From Rhynchopus sp. YZ270_cl-10 (taxonomy: Eukaryota; Euglenozoa; Diplonemea; Diplonemida; Diplonemidae), in the NCBI GenBank assembly GCA_964035575.1, contig OZ037913.1, positions 558,001 to 622,000 on the forward strand: a stretch of 64,000 bases of DNA. The letters run 5' to 3'. The notes under the pieces are model-generated. The model was given only the letters and a program-made list of their open reading frames with translations, was not told where the DNA came from and made no database searches. Made by a program: the position numbers and the translations under genes. Every line of letters begins with the position of its first letter. Position 1 is the stretch's first letter. This document shows, in pieces, positions 55,505 through 64,000 of this stretch.

Positions 55505-55702
55505 AGGTGTACTAAGCACAGTGCCACTTATGGTGTGATTCAGGGGGCACGGACAACCCACGGAAGAACCACGCGGGAACCACGGAGAACTGTTTCGGGC
55601 TATATTAATATTTGCGGAGCACCTTCGGGAGAACCACGGGGGAACCACGGAGAATCCGTTTGGGTGATCACACCAACTTAGGTTCATCTTTATAAACTTT
55701 CC
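55505..55702 (+). repeat. Dispersed repeat family C, copy 6, split by a MITE
   Basis: Left half GGTGTACTAAGCACAGTGCC, right half ACTTAGGTTCATCTTTATAA. Removing 55531-55675 plus one ACTTA restores a normal family-C copy. Confidence 0.75.
55531..55675. mobile_element. 145-bp MITE nested in a family-C repeat
   Basis: Inverted ends TGGTGTGAT and ATCACACCA. A 5-bp duplication ACTTA lies at 55526-55530 and 55676-55680. Internally it has two direct copies of a block with GGGAACCACGGAGAA (GAACCACGCGGGAACCACGG and GAACCACGGGGGAACCACGG). No coding capacity. Family open. Confidence 0.75.
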
Positions 55703-55819
55703 CTTCCTCTCTCTCTTTCTTCTTTTTTTTGTACGAGAGATGTGTTGTCCGCGAAGGCCTACTTTGTCTTTCCAATTTTCCCTCTCATTATTACCCCCGC
55801 TTTGAAACCCCCCCTTCGT

Positions 55820-55860
55820 AAGGTGACTAAGCAAGGCTTGGGTTCATCTTATAAACTTTT
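55820..55860 (+). repeat. Dispersed repeat family C, copy 7
   Basis: AAGGTGACTAAGCAAGGCTT then GGGTTCATCTTATAAACTTT. Confidence 0.75.
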
Positions 55861-56114
55861 TTGTCTTATATTAGCCACAGTCTTCAATACGGAGTATCGG
55901 TTTGCAATCTACAAAAAAAAAAAAAGGCGAAGTAACCAAACCAAGGTTCTTCCCCTTTCAAAAGGTTGTGCACAAACAAATGCATGGGTATCTTTAAGGC
56001 CTTTTTTTTTAAAGGGTCGCAACTGTACCCCCAAAGCCTTCTTATTCTAGACAAGACTCAGCGGAATTCTGTCAACCTTTCCTTCTCTTCCGTATCAAAA
56101 AAAATAATGTAATG

Positions 56115-56168
56115 GTGCGTTCAGATGGCTGGCATCGTACAGTCAGTAGGAGGTGCCTGCATCCATAC
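56115..56168 (+). repeat. Dispersed repeat family E, copy 2
   Basis: CAGATGGCTGGCATCGTACA and GTAGGAGGTGCCTGCATCC match 18259-18315. Confidence 0.75.
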
Positions 56169-56179
56169 TATTTTTTTCT

Positions 56180-56220
56180 ATAAGGTGACTAAGCGTAGGT
56201 TCATCTTATAAACTGTCTTT
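56180..56220 (+). repeat. Dispersed repeat family C, copy 8
   Basis: TAAGGTGACTAAGCGTAGGT then TCATCTTATAAACTGTC, with a shortened stem-loop. Confidence 0.7.
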
Positions 56221-56661
56221 TTTGTTATTGGGCAGATTTGCTGTCGCTGCAAAAAAAAAAAAATAATGCTTTAACGAATCCACACAGTCTCCCATACACG
56301 GTACATCCCACCCTGTGGGAAAGTATTCCGTGTTTATGAATTTCTCAAAAAAGAAAAAAACAAGAAACAGACTCCAAAAAAAAAAAGAAACACATATTTC
56401 CCTCCCTCCACACAGCTCGGTTCCTCATCTTGTTCTGATGTGTGTGTGTGTGTATATGCATGATATGCAAGTCTTCTTGTTCAATTCTGACATACAGTGA
56501 TGTCGCCATGCCATTGCACATAATCCCGATGTGTTCTGTTCCATCGACGTTCCTTTTTTTCTCTCTTTTCTTTTATCAACTTTTTTCTTTCTTTTTTTTT
56601 GCGAAAAAATGTACCTTCTTGTTGGAAAAAAAATGTGTGTACAGGAAGCGTGCATCCTTAA

Positions 56662-57072
56662 CCTATTAGCCACCAAGGGGGGTGGGGGTTTTTTTCCCGT
56701 TTTTTGTTTCGGAATCATCTGAGTGTTTCTGGGTCAAAACTGGGGCGATGGTGCATTTTTTGGGTCCCCTAGGTGGTTTGGTATGGTTTTCAGGGACTTC
56801 TGCGGTTCTGAGAATCAAAATTGAAAAAATCGCATTTGTTAGGCTGTGACCGTCCCCCCCTGTTTCACGCATTTTCCTTGATGTGCGTGTTGTGGGCGGC
56901 GGAAAAAATCAAAAACAAAATTCTAAAACGTCCAAAAAAAATAGGGGAATCACACATTTCTACCTCCCGGAATCCATTGCAGAAATTTTTTTCCACTTTT
57001 GACAAAATTTTATTGTCTCGGAGGCTGGTGCTGATTTAAATGCGCATATATGCGCACTTGGTGGCTAATAGG
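56662..57072. mobile_element. 411-bp piggyBac-like MITE
   Basis: Inverted ends CCTATTAGCCACCAAG and exact reverse complement, flanked by TTAA on both sides (56658-56661 and 57073-57076). The outward CC/GG next to TTAA also match. A TTAA target with ends beginning CCY is the piggyBac signature. The inside has no transposase frame. A palindrome TGCGCATATATGCGCA lies near the right end. Confidence 0.8.
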
Positions 57073-57420
57073 TTAAGGGGTTTTTTTTGACCAAGCAGAG
57101 AGATTTAGTAAGTAAAAACTTTAGGTCTGTCACCAATGTGTGCCACCTGTGTTTCACGCAAAACGCAGTGTTACGTAACCCACAACTGACCAGCATTCCT
57201 CTCCTTTCCTGGTTTGCCACAGCGAAGGTGTTCTTTAAAACAGTGAACGTATGTGACACATTTCCAGACAGAAGAGAGAGAGAGTGTGTGTGTGTGAGGG
57301 GGAGACCGAAAGGGCACCACATATCAACAAAGAGAAGAAAGCAAAATGAAAAAAAACCCCCCCCCCCCCCCCGTTATTCAGTAGCTTTTCTTTTATCATA
57401 TCAGATGCAAACCACGAAAA

Positions 57421-57520
57421 TGGACGTAGGACTGCATGGGTTGGGGTGTCCACCTCGGTACAGCCGGTCATACCAAGGTACACTGTCGCGAAGAGGGCTT
57501 TGTATTTCAACTCTACTTTC
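57421..57520 (+). repeat. Dispersed repeat family A, copy 6 (long form)
   Basis: GGACGTAGGACTGCATGGG, CGGTACAGCCGGTCATACCA, AGGTACACTGTCGCG and GGGCTTTGTATTTCAA, in the same order as 33471-33561. Confidence 0.8.
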
Positions 57521-57755
57521 TTATATAGTGGGGTTTCTTCGGGGATTGGGGTTGATGCGCGGCACATTGTGCTCGCGAGAACGTAGCTTTCTTTCCGTCT
57601 CCCTCTTTTTTTTTTTTTTTGCCAACAGCAGTTCTGTAAATATCTTCTCTTCTCCGTATTCTACTTTTTTTATACCAGATGTGTGTATCTCTGAGGTTCT
57701 TTCATCTTTCAAATAGTCTTATTCGTTTTTTTTCTTTTCCCTTCCGTTTTTTCGT

Positions 57756-57798
57756 TAGGTACACTGTCAACGAGGGCTTTGTATTTCAAGTCAAAAAA
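57756..57798 (+). repeat. Dispersed repeat family A, copy 7 (short form)
   Basis: AGGTACACTGTCAACGAGGG then CTTTGTATTTCAAGTC. Confidence 0.7.
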
Positions 57799-57934
57799 AT
57801 TTTTCACGCTATTTCTATTAGTATTCGCCGCTCGTCCTCGCTACGGGGTTTCCAAAACCGCAAAACAGAAAAAAAGAAAGAAATTACCTCCTTTTTCTCC
57901 TCTTTTTTCATACCCTCACATACACCCTCCCCAT

Positions 57935-57959
57935 CGAACAAACAATTCACTCTTTCCAG
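57935..57959 (+). promoter_or_regulatory. Putative trans-splice acceptor of the giant surface-protein gene
   Basis: AATTCACTCTTTCCAG ends at 57959, 145 bases before the ATG at 58105. Pyrimidine-rich sequence continues after it, so a nearer AG could also be used. Confidence 0.4.
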
Positions 57960-58104
57960 GCAGCTTTCCTCTGCACCCCTTTTTTTTCATTTTCCAAATG
58001 CGGTTTAGAACACCTTCTTGAATCTCTCTTTTGAGGCTTTTTATTTCTCTTCATTAAATTTAACCTTGCTTTTTTTATCCTCAAAAACCCCCGCTTCTGA
58101 GGGG

Positions 58105-61100
58105 ATGATTCTCCGGAGTTGCCATGTGTTGGCTGTTGCGATACTGTTGATGGTTGATGTGCACGATGTAGAGTCAGTGGACACCGCGACGTCCACGTTG
58201 TCGATGTCTGTTTCGAAGAGTGCATCCAAGTCCAGTAGTGTGTCACGTTCACGTTCAGGGACGGGGAGTGCGTCGCTTACACGGAGTGCGTCGTTTTCAA
58301 AGTCGCCGACGTTCAGTAGATCAAAGTCGTCCTCGTGGAGCAAATCGCCGACGTTCTCAGGAAGTGTGTCGCTCTCCATCCCGACAAAGTCTGAGTCATT
58401 AACAATGTCGCTGCCAACACTGACGGCGTCGACAACGAAGAGCACAACACCAACGCGGACCTACACAGGGACGAGGACAAAGTCGACGTTGACGCTGTCA
58501 GTGTCCTTGTCGGTGACGCCCTCAATATCGCTTTCGAAGTCGCTCTCGAAGTCGCTGACGCACACTGTGAGCCCTTCGGAGACGCGGTCCTTTTCGCTGC
58601 CTACAGGGACAGTCTCGTTGAGTCCGACGTTTTCGTTTTCGTTGTCGCACAGTGCGTCGCTCAGTGCTTCGTTGACAACAACGCTGTCGCTGCCGACGGC
58701 TACAGACTCGCTGACGGAGACGTTCAGTTTGACGGACACCTTCACAGAGTCGGTATCGTTGACGCTGCCGACTGCAACAGACTCGGAGTCGGTGACGTTT
58801 ACGTTGCCGACAATGACGGAGACAGACACGTTGACGATAACAGAGACGCTCTCTGTTGAGACGGCAGACAACTTCACGGGGGTGATGCTGCCTGGGGAGA
58901 GTGCCTTCTATGCGGGGCAGGATGTGCGCATTGGTGTGACAGACGTCTTGGGCGACACGGTCAAGGCGTTCTTCAACTACACCGACCAAGCTGGGTACGA
59001 CATCCGTGTGTACGAGTACGTCGCTGCCTTTGGCACGTTCTGCGAGAACTACAACCTCAACGCAACAGATCCCTCCTACAAGCTTGTTCACGTCATCGAC
59101 AGCCAGATCGGCTTCGGCCTCAGCGTAGCCGACTACATGGTCAACCGAACGTACGTCCCAACCGCGTTTTCGACGTTCACCGCACCACACCACAGCGTGC
59201 AGTTCATCATCTGCTACCGACGCTCTAAGACCCGCTCCGATCTGACTGCACGCAACTACTTCCCGCGGGATGGCGAGTGGGAGCTGTTCCGCACCAAGAC
59301 GCAGGACAATGTGTTCCGCTCGCGCCCGACCGAAACGTTCTACTCTCTTCCTGAGACACCTACGCCAAACCAGTTTGTCGTTGTCAAGCTCTTTTCCTTT
59401 GGGTTCAACTTCACTACACCGGTGAACTGCAGCTCCGACACGACTAAGATGCAGGTCTTTGGGACCAACGGCACCTATGCGCAGTGGGAGTGCCTTAAGG
59501 GCGATGCTATTAAGATTGTCCCTCGTGGGAAGCCGTGCACATACGAGACGAAGTACGAGAAGATGGGCCACCCCTACCTGGGCACATACTACGTGAAGGA
59601 CAGTGGCGAGCTGCACCACGAGGCTGCGTTGGGCCTCTTCGAGGGTGCCGAGGACGGCGGTGTCGGCATCCTCTCCTCCTCCATGGCAAACCCCTTCACA
59701 CACGGCACTGCCGCAAGCGACGCCACCATGCCACGCATAGCTACCGACCCCTCCATTGCCCCCAGCGCCGCCTCCACCGCATCTGTGTACCTCAAAATGC
59801 CGAAGAAGATTGGCCAGTACGAGGTCTGCTTCTCCTCCATGGAGCAGAGGGCGGTCCTGAAGAAGGGCAGGACGTCTCTCGGCCCGGTGAGTCAGTACCC
59901 TCACGACGTGCCATTGTGGAAGAAGCTGTACCCATGCGACGAGCTTGCAACGGATGGGTGCAGGTTTGGGAGCTCTGCGTCGGATGTGCCGTACTTTGAG
60001 GTATACCCCGAGGACATCACGTGGTCGACGTTGGACGTGACCCCGCACACCTGGGGGACGATTCGTGTGCAGGCGCCGTCGAAGGTGCTGAACCGCCACC
60101 CAATGTCTGCAATGGAGTCGGACTACTTGACCACTGTCGGTGGCGACTGGATTCGCATTGTGGAGGACTTCAACTTTGCGACAGACCGGCCTGCACTGGA
60201 CCTGCAGGGTGTTGTAGGCGTGCAGGTCGGCTCCTTCTCTCCTGTGGGGTGTTGGCCGCCGTACCATGACTTCCTCGCAACACGTCTCGAGCAAGGCGCC
60301 TTTGCACCCTTCTCCTCAACGGACCTGGGTGACTCGCCATACAACGTGGACGGCCTAAGCGACCTGAAGGGTGCGGAGGATACCTACTTCACACTCCGCA
60401 TGCCGCAGTTCGACTCAAAGTACTACGTCTGCTACAAGAAGGAGGGCTGGACTGCGTGGCGCATGCTGGCGTACACAGAGGACAACGACATCCCGACCAT
60501 GTGGCAACGTCTCTACCCCTTCTACCCATATGCCCTTGCAAGCCCAGCCCCATTGGTGCCTGGGCAGTACGTAGAGGATAAGTATCTGAACGGGAAGTTG
60601 ATCCTGACGACCCCAAGCAACATCTACAACAACATCAGCCTCGAGTGGACGATGAACGACACGCGGTCCGGGATGTGGGGCCCACTGCATATCGAGGAGC
60701 GCTACCAGCGCATCAAGTTCTCCGCAAAGAAGAGCACAGCCCTGCGGCACACCTGGGAGTGGCAGCAGTACAACACAGCAGGGCGCAAGCTGTCGGAGCT
60801 GCGTGGCACGTCCCTGCGGATTATCCCACAAGGCTTCCCCTGCGACCACAACAGCAACGCAACGGACCAAGGCCGCTGGGCGCACTATGACAACGGCGGG
60901 GAAGAGGAGTGCCACTGGCGTGACATCACCCCCACCAACCAGTACTGCTTTGGCAGCCACTCCGACTCGGAGAGTCTGAACCGCATCACCTTCTACATCC
61001 AACTCCCTGTGCAGGGCGACTACGACGTGTGTGTGCGCATTGGTGCTCTCAACTGGTACCTGGTGAAGCCGCCGCCACGCCAGTTCTTCAACCTGGAGCA

Positions 61101-64000
61101 TCTCTACACACCGAACCTACAGGTCGTGCCGCCGACGCCCTTCTGGGTCAAGGGCGTTGTGGAGACGGAGACAGACACAGTATTGCTCATCTCAGGCTAC
61201 GACGCCTTCGCTACAGGCCACGGCGGAGACTTCGCACGCCTCGTGTACAACCGCGAGCCGTGCGACCTGACACCCGAGACCTGGTTGCGGCAGCGTGGCG
61301 AGATGGATACGGTGCTGTCGCTGCAGTGTGACGACGCCTTGATTGCCGCAAAGACGCCGTGCACTGACCCGCGTGGTGACTTCGATGTCTTCCGCCTGCA
61401 GAAGAACCCAACCAATAAAATCGTGCCATTTCAGGTCAAAATGCGTGAAAAAGACATGTTCCGCGACGACATCCACAGCCGCATCATCGCATACGTCACC
61501 CCCAAGGAACACAACATCACATACCACCCCGTCAAGATCGAGGCGCGTCTGTGTGTCAAATCTGCGCTCACGCCGAACTGGTTTTGGCAGGACGTGCTCA
61601 CGGTGCCGCACACCCCCTTGCTGGTGGTCCCTGCAACGAGCACAGAGCTGCTTGCTGGTGTGCTGGAGAGTTTCGAGGTGTTCTTCCCGACAGGGACACT
61701 TGCGTTTCCGTTCCACGCAAAGCTCGTGCCGCACGACGTGGCATCTGCGAACAGCCACTGCCAGAACATTGCTGCCGGGATCGACGAGTCACCGTACTTC
61801 CTCTCTCAGACGTTTGGTGCGCATGCCATCAAGGGGCAGCAGGCAGGGCAGGAGGGGCTGTCCTTCACGATTGACACGCCGTTGCGGGAGGGCGAGTACT
61901 GGCTCTGCATCAGCATGAACGTGAGCACCGTATGGCACAGATCGCTCTACACAGTGCGCGACAATGGGATGCGCTGGTACGTCGCTACGAACGAGAACCC
62001 CGTGAACCAGGGCTCCTCCTCCATCTTCCTGCAGCGCTGCCGGGGGCAGAACTGCCGCTCCACAGACACATTCGACACGAACGCTGGCGCAGACAGGGCA
62101 AAGCTGGTGCAATGGGACCTCCCCTGTGCCACGTACGAGCACGTTGGGCTGGAAGGAGGTGGGCTCGACGGGCACACCGACCTAGGTCCTAGCAACGGGC
62201 CGCAGAAGTTTGCCTCGTTCGACATGACCTTCCCCCCTGTGCCGGAGGACTCGAAGGCGCGCTACAAGGTGTGCGTGTACACGGCGATGGCGGCGAAGGG
62301 CGGTGCCAAAGTGTGGATGTCGCTGAAGGAGGACACCAACGCCGTAGGGCAGCAGTTCATCCACGGAATGCACACAGAGCCTGCCATCTTTGGAGAGTTT
62401 GGTGTGGACCCGCGCCTGGCGCCACTGACGGGAGCACGGAAGAGCGGCCCCCCCTCTGCACTGGCAGGAGCGCTCACGGCGTATGTGAACGACATGCGGA
62501 TTGCAGACCCGCGTGTGGTGACGGGGCTGTGGCTCACCCCAACGGTGCCGCACCAGGCCATCAGCAGGGAGCTCGTCAACGAGATACAGTTCAAGCTCGT
62601 GCCGTGGCCGACCTGTGCAGGGCTTGAAGAGTCCTCATGCCGGCGCAGTGGGTGGTGCTACTGGGATGCAGGCTGCAAGGACACACCCGGCATCGTCTTC
62701 GACTGCCGCAGCTCGGGCAGCCCGTCCTCCGTCATCCCAAGCCCAAGCTGTGTGGAGTCTGTTGGGACGTGCCCCATGGCCTCGGCCGACCTGCTGCTGT
62801 CGAAGCATGCACCCAAGGGCAGCGTCGGGCTTGTCTTCCACCTTCCCGAGCCGGGCAGGTATCTTGCATGCGGGAAGCTGCCGAACGGGCCGTGGCGGTT
62901 TGTTCTGTCGCAAGGGTCGGAGACGCTGATCGTGGAGGACCCAAGGATACAGATGGACCCTGGGAAGGTGAGCTTTGATGCGCCTGGGGCGAACCTGACT
63001 GTGTTCGACATCCACGGTGTGGACGGCGTCTCGCTGGGATCGTGGTGTGCGGAGCATCCGCTGGACTACCCTAACTGCAAGGAACACTTCCAGCCTGCGA
63101 TGCGCAAGGACTGGGTCACGGTCGTGAACGACACACAGGTGTGCATGCCGTCGCTGTACCCAGGTGAGTCTGGGTGGTACCCCATGAAGCGCATTGGGAA
63201 GGCACTGTCTGCTGTGGAGCCGGGTGTTGTTGGCTTCCGACTGCCGCCACAGGACCCGACGCCTTCTGGGCAGTACCGTGTATGCGTGCTGAAGGCGTCG
63301 TATGCACAGGAGGCCCTCGGGGGCATGCCTGTGAAGGGCGCACTCTCGCAGCCGGGTGTGTCGTACACAATGTGGAACCGTGCACCGCCCTCCCTCGGCA
63401 CAGGAGGCAGCACCTTCCTCCTCACCGCAGGCATGCCCGATGAGCTGGCAGTGCGCGTCACAGGTGAGTGGGACACTAGCAAGCGCTTCCACATCTGGGA
63501 CCCTGCCGTAGGGTACGTCTACGAAGGCATCAACGCAGTGCGTGTGCAGCCGACGAAGTCTGTGCCTGTGGTGGCGGGCAGCCTGATCACCATCAAACTG
63601 ACCGCCATGAGCAGGGGACTCGTTGCCGGTGTCGGTACCTTCCCTGTTTACATCGAGACATGCATGGCGAATGACTGGAACGAGCTCAACTGCGACGTCA
63701 GCACGCCAAATGTCGTTAAGGTCGTGAATGTCCCCTCCAGTAGCGGTTGCAACCGCAACGATGCTGCAGGGTACGAGTGGGACGAGGGTGGTGGCACGCA
63801 GTTCATGGTGTCCGGGGAGCTCACGTACACACTGCGTCTGCTGTCAATCTGCAACGACACTGCGTTCCAGTCAGGATGCGGGGTGAAGTTCGTGACAGGC
63901 AACCTGCGCTCAAAGGCGGTCTGGTTTAGTGTGGAACGCCGCAAGCCGGATGGAATTGTGTTCAACGGGGTGAGCATCAAGATGCAGACAGCTGTGCAAC
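58105..64000 (+). CDS. Giant secreted or surface protein with Ser/Thr-rich N-terminal stalk (3' end outside window)
   Basis: One open frame of 1,965 codons runs from the ATG at 58105 to the window edge with no intron. A signal peptide (VLAVAILLMVDVHDVESV, ending near 25) is followed by about 225 residues of alternating Ser/Thr (SVSKSASKSSSVSRSRSG, TLPTATDSESVTFTLPTMT), which should form an extended, heavily O-glycosylated stalk. From about 255 on it is a long beta-rich ectodomain with many NxT/S sites and Cys pairs. Similar sub-blocks recur, ending in phrases such as YEVCFSS, YYVCYKK, YDVCVRI, YWLCISM, YKVCVYT and YRVCVLK, each preceded by a G/P-rich turn. This suggests tandem domains of about 200-250 residues sharing a (Y/F)xVC strand. 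No family is recognised. A role in adhesion or the cell coat is inference. It follows another giant surface gene on the same strand. Confidence 0.85.
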   Translation, partial: MILRSCHVLAVAILLMVDVHDVESVDTATSTLSMSVSKSASKSSSVSRSRSGTGSASLTRSASFSKSPTFSRSKSSSWSKSPTFSGSVSLSIPTKSESLTMSLPTLTASTTKSTTPTRTYTGTRTKSTLTLSVSLSVTPSISLSKSLSKSLTHTVSPSETRSFSLPTGTVSLSPTFSFSLSHSASLSASLTTTLSLPTATDSLTETFSLTDTFTESVSLTLPTATDSESVTFTLPTMTETDTLTITETLSVETADNFTGVMLPGESAFYAGQDVRIGVTDVLGDTVKAFFNYTDQAGYDIRVYEYVAAFGTFCENYNLNATDPSYKLVHVIDSQIGFGLSVADYMVNRTYVPTAFSTFTAPHHSVQFIICYRRSKTRSDLTARNYFPRDGEWELFRTKTQDNVFRSRPTETFYSLPETPTPNQFVVVKLFSFGFNFTTPVNCSSDTTKMQVFGTNGTYAQWECLKGDAIKIVPRGKPCTYETKYEKMGHPYLGTYYVKDSGELHHEAALGLFEGAEDGGVGILSSSMANPFTHGTAASDATMPRIATDPSIAPSAASTASVYLKMPKKIGQYEVCFSSMEQRAVLKKGRTSLGPVSQYPHDVPLWKKLYPCDELATDGCRFGSSASDVPYFEVYPEDITWSTLDVTPHTWGTIRVQAPSKVLNRHPMSAMESDYLTTVGGDWIRIVEDFNFATDRPALDLQGVVGVQVGSFSPVGCWPPYHDFLATRLEQGAFAPFSSTDLGDSPYNVDGLSDLKGAEDTYFTLRMPQFDSKYYVCYKKEGWTAWRMLAYTEDNDIPTMWQRLYPFYPYALASPAPLVPGQYVEDKYLNGKLILTTPSNIYNNISLEWTMNDTRSGMWGPLHIEERYQRIKFSAKKSTALRHTWEWQQYNTAGRKLSELRGTSLRIIPQGFPCDHNSNATDQGRWAHYDNGGEEECHWRDITPTNQYCFGSHSDSESLNRITFYIQLPVQGDYDVCVRIGALNWYLVKPPPRQFFNLEHLYTPNLQVVPPTPFWVKGVVETETDTVLLISGYDAFATGHGGDFARLVYNREPCDLTPETWLRQRGEMDTVLSLQCDDALIAAKTPCTDPRGDFDVFRLQKNPTNKIVPFQVKMREKDMFRDDIHSRIIAYVTPKEHNITYHPVKIEARLCVKSALTPNWFWQDVLTVPHTPLLVVPATSTELLAGVLESFEVFFPTGTLAFPFHAKLVPHDVASANSHCQNIAAGIDESPYFLSQTFGAHAIKGQQAGQEGLSFTIDTPLREGEYWLCISMNVSTVWHRSLYTVRDNGMRWYVATNENPVNQGSSSIFLQRCRGQNCRSTDTFDTNAGADRAKLVQWDLPCATYEHVGLEGGGLDGHTDLGPSNGPQKFASFDMTFPPVPEDSKARYKVCVYTAMAAKGGAKVWMSLKEDTNAVGQQFIHGMHTEPAIFGEFGVDPRLAPLTGARKSGPPSALAGALTAYVNDMRIADPRVVTGLWLTPTVPHQAISRELVNEIQFKLVPWPTCAGLEESSCRRSGWCYWDAGCKDTPGIVFDCRSSGSPSSVIPSPSCVESVGTCPMASADLLLSKHAPKGSVGLVFHLPEPGRYLACGKLPNGPWRFVLSQGSETLIVEDPRIQMDPGKVSFDAPGANLTVFDIHGVDGVSLGSWCAEHPLDYPNCKEHFQPAMRKDWVTVVNDTQVCMPSLYPGESGWYPMKRIGKALSAVEPGVVGFRLPPQDPTPSGQYRVCVLKASYAQEALGGMPVKGALSQPGVSYTMWNRAPPSLGTGGSTFLLTAGMPDELAVRVTGEWDTSKRFHIWDPAVGYVYEGINAVRVQPTKSVPVVAGSLITIKLTAMSRGLVAGVGTFPVYIETCMANDWNELNCDVSTPNVVKVVNVPSSSGCNRNDAAGYEWDEGGGTQFMVSGELTYTLRLLSICNDTAFQSGCGVKFVTGNLRSKAVWFSVERRKPDGIVFNGVSIKMQTAVQ

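Larger units (their letters stand above)
55263..58104. other. Long intergenic spacer with repeats and MITEs
   Basis: 2.8 kb without a convincing gene. It holds three family-C copies (the first interrupted by a 145-bp MITE), a family-E copy, a 411-bp piggyBac-like MITE, two family-A copies, C and T homopolymer runs (55447-55460 and 57358-57372) and a GA/GT microsatellite (about 57280-57299). CTCTTTCCAG (AG 57958-57959) is a candidate acceptor for the next gene. Confidence 0.7.

Noticed and set aside
58522-60294. Long open minus-strand frame (590 codons)
   Set aside because: It is antisense to the giant + frame that runs from 58105 to the window edge. The + frame has a signal peptide, N-glycosylation sites and Cys-rich repeats. 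The minus frame is His/Arg/Val-rich with no domain and is open only because of GC-rich codon bias.
1-64000. CRISPR arrays, rRNA or tRNA genes, and prokaryotic operon signals
   Set aside because: None was seen. Short repeats here are dispersed and not regularly spaced, and the spliced gene structures are eukaryotic.

Overview
The window looks like nuclear DNA of a free-living protist. Ten host genes are recognisable and all lie on the + strand. Almost every multi-exon gene carries short GT-AG introns with the donor GTATG. GC-rich coding exons alternate with AT-rich spacers full of homopolymer runs. A pyrimidine tract ending in AG lies shortly before most start codons. One-way gene order, pyrimidine-AG signals before start codons, a lysine-biosynthetic alpha-aminoadipate reductase and transposon-filled introns together suggest a euglenozoan, perhaps a diplonemid. 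That assignment is inference and no ribosomal or spliced-leader RNA is present to prove it.

Layout. 1-5102: 3' part of a Piezo mechanosensitive channel. 6126-8359: membrane-anchored, Gln-rich coiled-coil protein. 9475-14275: LYS2-type alpha-aminoadipate reductase. 16578-18201: unknown helical protein. 18807-32690: polycystin-2-like channel with ankyrin repeats. It is split by an 8,957-bp intron that holds a Crypton (tyrosine-recombinase DNA transposon) and a ~6.3-kb inverted duplication carrying two further transposon insertions. 34047-36803: protein with about nine IQ motifs. 37219-38838: unknown protein with four divergent copies of a W-rich repeat. 39042-40937: R/S-rich protein with a PBZ-like zinc finger. 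41635-43086: unknown, weakly F-box-like. 43345-43877 (minus): broken C2H2 zinc-finger remnant. 44004-44903: low-complexity protein with the same ~67-residue module at both ends. 46618-55262: 2,828-residue receptor-like protein (three CUB domains, P/T stalk, EGF-like array, IPT/TIG, polytopic membrane region). 58105-64000: start of a giant secreted or surface protein with a Ser/Thr-rich N-terminal stalk, cut by the window edge.

Spacers hold several families of short dispersed repeats (named A, B, C, E, F and I here), all seen only in the orientation of transcription. They also hold at least three MITE-like elements with clear terminal inverted repeats and target-site duplications.

Functionally the cluster mixes membrane Ca2+/mechanosensory proteins (Piezo, polycystin-like channel, IQ/calmodulin-binding protein), large surface proteins and one biosynthetic enzyme. 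As expected for a co-transcribed one-way array, neighbours need not share a pathway. Gene models and splice sites were read by eye from frame continuity and have not been checked against transcripts.
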